A stretch of DNA of 64,000 nucleotides from Bradyrhizobium sp. 170. Its GTDB lineage: Bacteria; Pseudomonadota; Alphaproteobacteria; Rhizobiales; Xanthobacteraceae. This document shows positions 60,184-64,000 of the stretch, piece after piece (position 1 is the first letter of the stretch; every line of letters starts with the position of its first letter). A program made the translations under genes and the position numbers. The DNA lies in NCBI RefSeq assembly GCF_023101085.1, contig NZ_CP064703.1, forward strand, positions 7,254,001 through 7,318,000, written 5' to 3'. The notes under the pieces were generated by a model. It was not told the DNA's origin. It worked only from the letters and a program-made list of their open reading frames with translations, and did no database searches.

Positions 60184-60755
60184 CGGGTAACTCCCGCAGC
60201 GCCAACGCCGGGCTCTTCGATCTCGACGCCCTCGACATGGGCGTGGTCATGATGCGGCAATTCGCCGGTGCGCCAATAGCCGTAGGCGACCTGCAGGAAG
60301 CGGAAGCACATCAGGTACGAGCCCAAGGGAATGCAGAGGTAGACGAACCAGCTCGGGATCTCCAAGTCAGGCGAGACCTGGTCGGTGTGCATCAGGCCCC
60401 AGACGAATTTTGCGCCCATCGTCCCGATCACGGCAGTGAAGAACGCCCCGCAGAACAGCCCGAACAGCACCACCGCATTGCGCCATGGCGATCGGAGCTG
60501 GTTCACGACGACGTCGACGCCGACATGGATGCCGGTGCGCACGCCATAGGCCGCGCCGAACTTGGCGACCCACACGAACATGTAGATGCAGAGTTCCTGC
60601 GCCCAGGACAGGTTGATCGGAAACAGAATGGGATACAGGAATGGAACGCCGACGAGATAGCGGTGCATCACCGCGATAAAGATGATCGTCGTCGCCAACG
60701 CCATCAGCGTCGCGATCAATATCTCCTCAAGCCGATCGAGGATCCGAAGCAGCAT
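60180..60755 (-). CDS. dctQ: TRAP transporter small permease, DctQ
   Basis: A 191-residue DctQ with four transmembrane segments (residues 12-32, 45-66, 88-112 and 130-152). The family's W-A-E-E-like region here is LSWAQELCIYMFVWVAKFGAAYGVR. ATG 60755 gives a normal N-terminus (MLLRILDRLEEILIATLMAL); the longer frame to 60869 is a cysteine/glycine-rich extension and not coding. Overlaps DctM. Confidence 0.9.
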   Translation of the reverse strand: MLLRILDRLEEILIATLMALATTIIFIAVMHRYLVGVPFLYPILFPINLSWAQELCIYMFVWVAKFGAAYGVRTGIHVGVDVVVNQLRSPWRNAVVLFGLFCGAFFTAVIGTMGAKFVWGLMHTDQVSPDLEIPSWFVYLCIPLGSYLMCFRFLQVAYGYWRTGELPHHDHAHVEGVEIEEPGVGAAGVTR

Positions 60756-60871
60756 CAATGTCCCCCTGAAGGATCGGCCCTTTTTGTCCCGGCCTGATCC
60801 TGCGCTGTTCCCGCGGCATCCACTGCAGCCGCAGTCCCCACTGCACTCATAGCATATATCGGACAGCAATA

Positions 60872-60901
60872 GGGGCTTCCGCGCCGCAACACGGAAGCCC
60901 C
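60872..60901 (-). terminator. Intercistronic hairpin between dctP and dctQ
   Basis: A perfect 10-bp stem, GGGGCTTCCG and CGGAAGCCCC, with a 10-base loop, lies 12 bases after the dctP stop and about 116 bp before dctQ. No long T-run follows, so it probably lowers but does not stop transcription, giving excess binding protein. Confidence 0.6.
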
Positions 60902-60913
60902 CTCAACACTATT

Positions 60914-61915
60914 CTAGTTGGTCGCGCCCCTCGTCTCCTTGAGGAATTCGTCGATCAGGGGCTGACCGACGCGCTTGGCCACATCCTGGTAAACCGGTTC
61001 GAGCGCCTTGCGCATCGCTGAGTCCTGCTCCGGCGTCAGCGACACGATTTCGCTCTTGCCGGTCTTCTTGATCTCGGCGAGCGCGTCCTCGTTTTCCTTC
61101 GCCGACTGACCGTTGCCGTACTCGGTCGCTTCCTTCATCGCCTTTTCGCAGGCCGCGCGGACATCCGGCGGCAGTCCGTCCCAGAACTTCTTGTTGGTGA
61201 CGACGACGTAGCCGATGTAGCCGTGGTTGGTGTTGGTGATGTACTTCTGCACTTCATGCATTTTCTGGGTGTAGATGTTGGACCAGGTGTTTTCCTGGCC
61301 GTCGACTACGCCGGTCTGCAGCGCCTGATAGACTTCGGAGAACGCCATCACCTGCGGAATCACCCCGAGCGAACGGAACTGCGCTTCCAGCACCTTGGAA
61401 GACTGGATGCGGAATTTCAGCCCCTTGTAGTCAGCAGGCGTCACCAGCTTCCTGTTGGCGCTCATCTGCTTGAAGCCGTTATCCCAGTAGGCAAGGCCGG
61501 TCATGCCCTTCGAATCCAGGAGCTTCAACAGCCTCGCGCCGAGCGGACCATCGGTCACTTTGCGCAGCGTCTTCAGATCGGGAAGGATGTAGGGCAGATC
61601 GAACACCTCGAACTCCTTGACCCCGATCGGGCCGAACTTCGAGTTCGAGGGCGCCAGCATCTGCACCGCGCCGAGCTGCAGCGCTTCCAGCTCTTCCTTG
61701 TCCTTGTAGAGCTGCGAGTTCGGATAGACTTCGACCTTCACCTTGCCGGCAGTGTATTTCTCCGCCAGTTCCTTGAACTTCTCGGCCGCCAGCCCCTTTG
61801 GCGTGTTGGTCGCCACCACGTGGCTGAACTTGATCACGATCGGCGATTGCGCCGCAGCAGGTCCGACCAGGGTCAGCGCCGCGATCGATGCCGCGGCCAA
61901 AATCAGCTTGCGCAT
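60914..61915 (-). CDS. dctP: TRAP transporter substrate-binding protein, DctP
   Basis: A 333-residue periplasmic binding protein with signal peptide (residues 1-22, ending PAAAQ). Family blocks are IKFSHVVATNTPKGLAAEKF, VKVEVYPNSQLYKDKEELEALQLG and DGQENTWSNIYTQKMHEVQKYI near residue 205. The arginine of the ligand-binding segment (LKFRIQSSKVLEAQFRSLG, near residue 160) fits carboxylate binding. ATG 61915 marks the signal peptide; upstream residues are rejected. Confidence 0.92.
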   Translation of the reverse strand: MRKLILAAASIAALTLVGPAAAQSPIVIKFSHVVATNTPKGLAAEKFKELAEKYTAGKVKVEVYPNSQLYKDKEELEALQLGAVQMLAPSNSKFGPIGVKEFEVFDLPYILPDLKTLRKVTDGPLGARLLKLLDSKGMTGLAYWDNGFKQMSANRKLVTPADYKGLKFRIQSSKVLEAQFRSLGVIPQVMAFSEVYQALQTGVVDGQENTWSNIYTQKMHEVQKYITNTNHGYIGYVVVTNKKFWDGLPPDVRAACEKAMKEATEYGNGQSAKENEDALAEIKKTGKSEIVSLTPEQDSAMRKALEPVYQDVAKRVGQPLIDEFLKETRGATN

Positions 61916-62172
61916 GTATCCTCCCGTTATTTCCCCGGAGCGCATGAACGCGTGTTCCGAAGCTTGCATGCCAGTTGCACCAATACAGAGAAGCGGACCG
62001 AATTGCCATTGCCCGTTAGCAGGGGCCTGGGTGGCGTCCCTTGTTGCACTGCAAAAGCGACCAGCATCCGCGATTGAAGATTGTGCCGGACCTGAGCAGG
62101 CCGCGTCCAATTAACCTTCGCTATGTCTGCTTTCCTCGGAACGAAAGGCTCCGCTTCGGAGAGGCAGCAGCC
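61916..62172. other. dctP upstream region
   Basis: Upstream leader of dctP, about 250 bp, without a supported gene; presumably holds its promoter. I do not identify a specific operator. Confidence 0.3.
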
Positions 62173-62255
62173 TTGTAGGATGGGTGGAGCGAAGCGATAC
62201 CCATCAATGCCGGTTGCGAGACGATGGGTATCGCTGCGCTCCACCCATCCTACAA
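62173..62255. repeat. Long inverted repeat, REP-like
   Basis: Two 33-base arms (62173-62205 and 62223-62255), complementary at 32 of 33 positions, with a 17-base loop. The arms carry the core GTAGGATGGGTGGAGCG and ATACCCATC. This resembles the short palindromes that occur many times in Bradyrhizobium-type chromosomes. Confidence 0.6.
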
Positions 62256-62272
62256 TTCAGAATACGACTTCG

Positions 62273-62655
62273 CGATCTCGCGGCGCGTTGCGCCCGAGGT
62301 TTGCCATCAACTTCCCGCCCTCGATGACAGAGGGCGCAGGGAAGACCGGGTGCGCGCCGCACCCGCGGTCTCGTGTGCAAAGTGCGCAACAGAAAACGCA
62401 CACGAGCATACAGGTACAGCGGGAGCATCCCGGCCTTCCCTGCGCAATGGCTTTACGGCTTACTTCGAGCTCTCCCCGGTGAACGGCTTTCTTGCCACCG
62501 TCGCCCTCAAGAAGCTTGCTTCTTGAGAACTTCATGCCAGCACCGCGACATCAGGACCACACGACTTCGCCGTACGCTTCCTGCGCGTACGTCTTGCGCA
62601 TTCAGCGTCCACCGCATCTCACCGCACGTTCGTGACGATCGCGAGCGCCCCTCAA
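62273..62655. repeat. Dispersed intergenic repeat block
   Basis: A stretch with short overlapping frames on all strands but no coherent gene. It resembles an intergenic block I have seen often in Bradyrhizobium-type genomes (its translated frames give runs like SGSIPAFPAQWLYGLLRALP), which gene callers frequently mis-annotate as hypothetical proteins. I do not call a gene here. Confidence 0.5.
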
Positions 62656-62682
62656 TGGGTGAGACACGCGGAGTCAAACCAC

Positions 62683-62770
62683 TGATTTGCCCGCCGTGTT
62701 AAGCGGAATATTTTTGAATCCGGGACTTGACACAATTTCGGAAAATCAGAAGTGATTTGCCCGTCGTGTT
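62683..62770. repeat. Paired direct repeat TGATTTGCCC-type
   Basis: Two 18-bp copies, TGATTTGCCCGCCGTGTT at 62683-62700 and TGATTTGCCCGTCGTGTT at 62753-62770, differing at one position. Another example of short intergenic repeats of this genome group, next to the dispersed block. Confidence 0.45.
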
Positions 62771-62954
62771 GATTTGTCGCAGACGTGTAATTGAAATTTC
62801 GCTTGCGTACGACGCGAAGCACTTTGCAGATCCTAGGAATAGCCGCGGGCGCGTTCCCCGCAGTGTCGCCGCAACCATGCACTGGCGAAGATTACGCTCC
62901 GCTAATCCATCCGACGCGGTGGAAGCGAGCGTTGGACGTCGTCGGCGCCGCCTT

Positions 62955-63416
62955 CTATTTCGTCGCCTCGTCGGTTATGTCGCTCAAGACCTTCGTGAAC
63001 GCCGCGTAGTTGGGCGGAGTGTCCAGTCCATGCCGCGGGTAGATTGTCTTATACAGATAGTCGGCCGAATTATACGACAGCCATATCTTGCCCTGATCAT
63101 CCTCCCAAACAAGAGCCTTCGGAGGATTGTCGATCGCCAGCAATGGCGTCTTTGCCATTACCGGTGTGCCAAGCTTGGGATTGCCGAAGATGACCACCGT
63201 GCGAGGGCGCATATCGATGCCGAATTTCTTTCCCGCAGCAGCGTGGTCGATTTCGGTGAACACAATGAACCCTGCGCCTTCTCTTGATTTCACCGCCGCC
63301 GCAAACCGCGAAATGGTATCCTTCACCGAGTGGTTGCTGGACTTGGTAATGATACCGTCGTCCGCCGAAGCCGGCGTCACAAATAGAAGTGCCAAGAAAA
63401 CGAAAATGAATTTCAT
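62955..63416 (-). CDS. DUF302 domain protein
   Basis: A 153-residue secreted protein with a signal peptide (residues 1-18, ending ASA) and a DUF302 domain: KSSNHSVKDTISRFAAAVKSREGAGFIVFTEIDHAAAG and RTVVIFGNPKLGTPVMAKTPLLAIDNPPKALVWEDDQGK. The domain is a small alpha/beta fold of unknown function. It may share a transcript with neighbours, but the gap to the CcdA-like gene is about 100 bp. Confidence 0.87.
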   Translation of the reverse strand: MKFIFVFLALLFVTPASADDGIITKSSNHSVKDTISRFAAAVKSREGAGFIVFTEIDHAAAGKKFGIDMRPRTVVIFGNPKLGTPVMAKTPLLAIDNPPKALVWEDDQGKIWLSYNSADYLYKTIYPRHGLDTPPNYAAFTKVLSDITDEATK

Positions 63417-63515
63417 CGGACTTCTCCCAACCGGGTTTCAGACTTCAGGTAACCGACACCACCCTTCGCGTGCGACTTGCCAATATAGGCTTCACAGGCT
63501 TCTAGAAATAGGCTT

Positions 63516-64000
63516 CTAGAACCGCGTGGTCAGATTAGTCAGCCATTCCGGCGAAACTTCGACCAGGAGCGTTTCAAGCGCCTTGTCCGCTCCCGAGATG
63601 ACGAGCATGCCGACGACGAGAAGCAAAAGGCCGAGCACAAATTTCGTTCCGCTGCCGGCGGCTAACAATCGGCCACGCCAGCGCGCCATCGTTTCCCGGG
63701 AGAGCCATCCCAGCCCCAGCAGTGGCAATGCCGCGCCGATGCCAAACGCAAACATCGTCAGCGCTACCTGACCAAGATCCGTGCCTTGAGCGGCAAGCAA
63801 GGACGCTGCTCCAAGTGTCGGCCCCACGCATGGGCTCCATACCGCTCCCAGGAGCACCCCGATCCAAAACTGTCCAGCAACGCCATCCGCGCGGCTCGTG
63901 ACCAACCTGCTATCGGCCCAATTCCCGATTGGGCCCGCTGCAACCGCGATCTGCGCCTGTAACCGCGGAACGACAAGCACGATGCCGACAAGCATGATCA
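63516..64000 (-). CDS. CcdA-family cytochrome c biogenesis protein, partial
   Basis: The C-terminal part of a multi-pass membrane protein that runs off the right edge of the window. It shows LLGAVWSPCVGPTLGAASLLAAQG (the second-half cysteine-containing segment of CcdA), then helices such as VALTMFAFGIGAALPLLGLGWL and KFVLGLLLLVVGMLVISGAD. CcdA moves reducing power across the membrane to keep periplasmic thiols reduced for cytochrome c maturation. The ATG at 63995 is internal; the true start lies outside. About 160 residues are visible. Confidence 0.85.
   Translation of the reverse strand, partial: IMLVGIVLVVPRLQAQIAVAAGPIGNWADSRLVTSRADGVAGQFWIGVLLGAVWSPCVGPTLGAASLLAAQGTDLGQVALTMFAFGIGAALPLLGLGWLSRETMARWRGRLLAAGSGTKFVLGLLLLVVGMLVISGADKALETLLVEVSPEWLTNLTTRF

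Noticed and set aside
59029..60252. A 407-codon plus-strand frame opposite dctM
   Set aside because: Histidine/arginine/aspartate-rich antisense frame of a membrane protein gene.
62123..62535. Several short frames with plausible-looking arginine-rich proteins
   Set aside because: They cover the dispersed repeat block and inverted repeat; such frames are commonly mis-annotated.

Overview
The window looks like a chromosomal segment of an alphaproteobacterium of the Bradyrhizobium / Nitrobacteraceae group. The basis is the high GC content with long antisense open frames, the gene families present, and several short degenerate intergenic repeats of a kind I associate with that group. This is recognition from memory; no database search was possible.

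Layout. 1-3 kb: a truncated secreted protein, a DUF4336 protein, an isoprenylcysteine-methyltransferase-like membrane protein and a thioredoxin-fold protein. 3.4-10.3 kb: a catabolic/uptake island. It has a GntR/FCD regulator facing a crotonase, a type III CoA-transferase, a complete tripartite tricarboxylate transporter (substrate-binding protein, TctB, TctA) and a PdxA-like dehydrogenase, with a twin-palindrome operator between regulator and crotonase. 10.3-18.1 kb: a loosely packed zone with small genes, gene remnants, a YfcE-type phosphodiesterase, a group II intron and a universal stress protein gene broken by a stop and a frameshift. 18.2-25.4 kb: one minus-strand operon of an AMP-forming acyl-CoA synthetase and a full Liv-type ABC transporter. 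25.6-41.5 kb: assorted genes (MTH938-like protein, Tat-exported amidase, SAM hydrolase, CapA-like phosphatase, RNase Z-like hydrolase, YbhB, glyoxalase-fold protein, UPF0182 protein, bifunctional penicillin-binding protein).

41.9-57.5 kb is the most distinctive part. After an OxyR-type regulator come an orphan groEL with a proline/histidine-rich tail and a short sulfur-oxidation set: a SoxY-like carrier lacking the usual C-terminal motif, SoxZ, a monohaem cytochrome and a flavocytochrome-c-type sulfide dehydrogenase. Converging on it is a roughly 10-kb minus-strand cluster for a rearranged cbb3-family oxidase. CcoN has the active-site histidine/tyrosine pattern. CcoO carries two extra cytochrome c domains, three c-haems in all. 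A CcoP-N-terminus-like membrane segment is a separate 69-residue protein. A CcoS-like protein, two 40-residue single-helix proteins, a SafE-like protein and a CcoI-type copper ATPase follow. Upstream lie a monohaem cytochrome, a Tat-type calcineurin-fold phosphoesterase, a blue-copper-like secreted protein and a divergent SCO copper chaperone. I infer that sulfide or thiosulfate electrons could pass through the periplasmic cytochromes to this oxidase.

57.6-64 kb: tRNA-Lys(CTT), a Spy/CpxP-like protein, a TRAP transporter with a hairpin between dctP and dctQ, a repeat-filled intergenic kilobase, a DUF302 protein and the C-terminal part of a CcdA-family protein running off the window.
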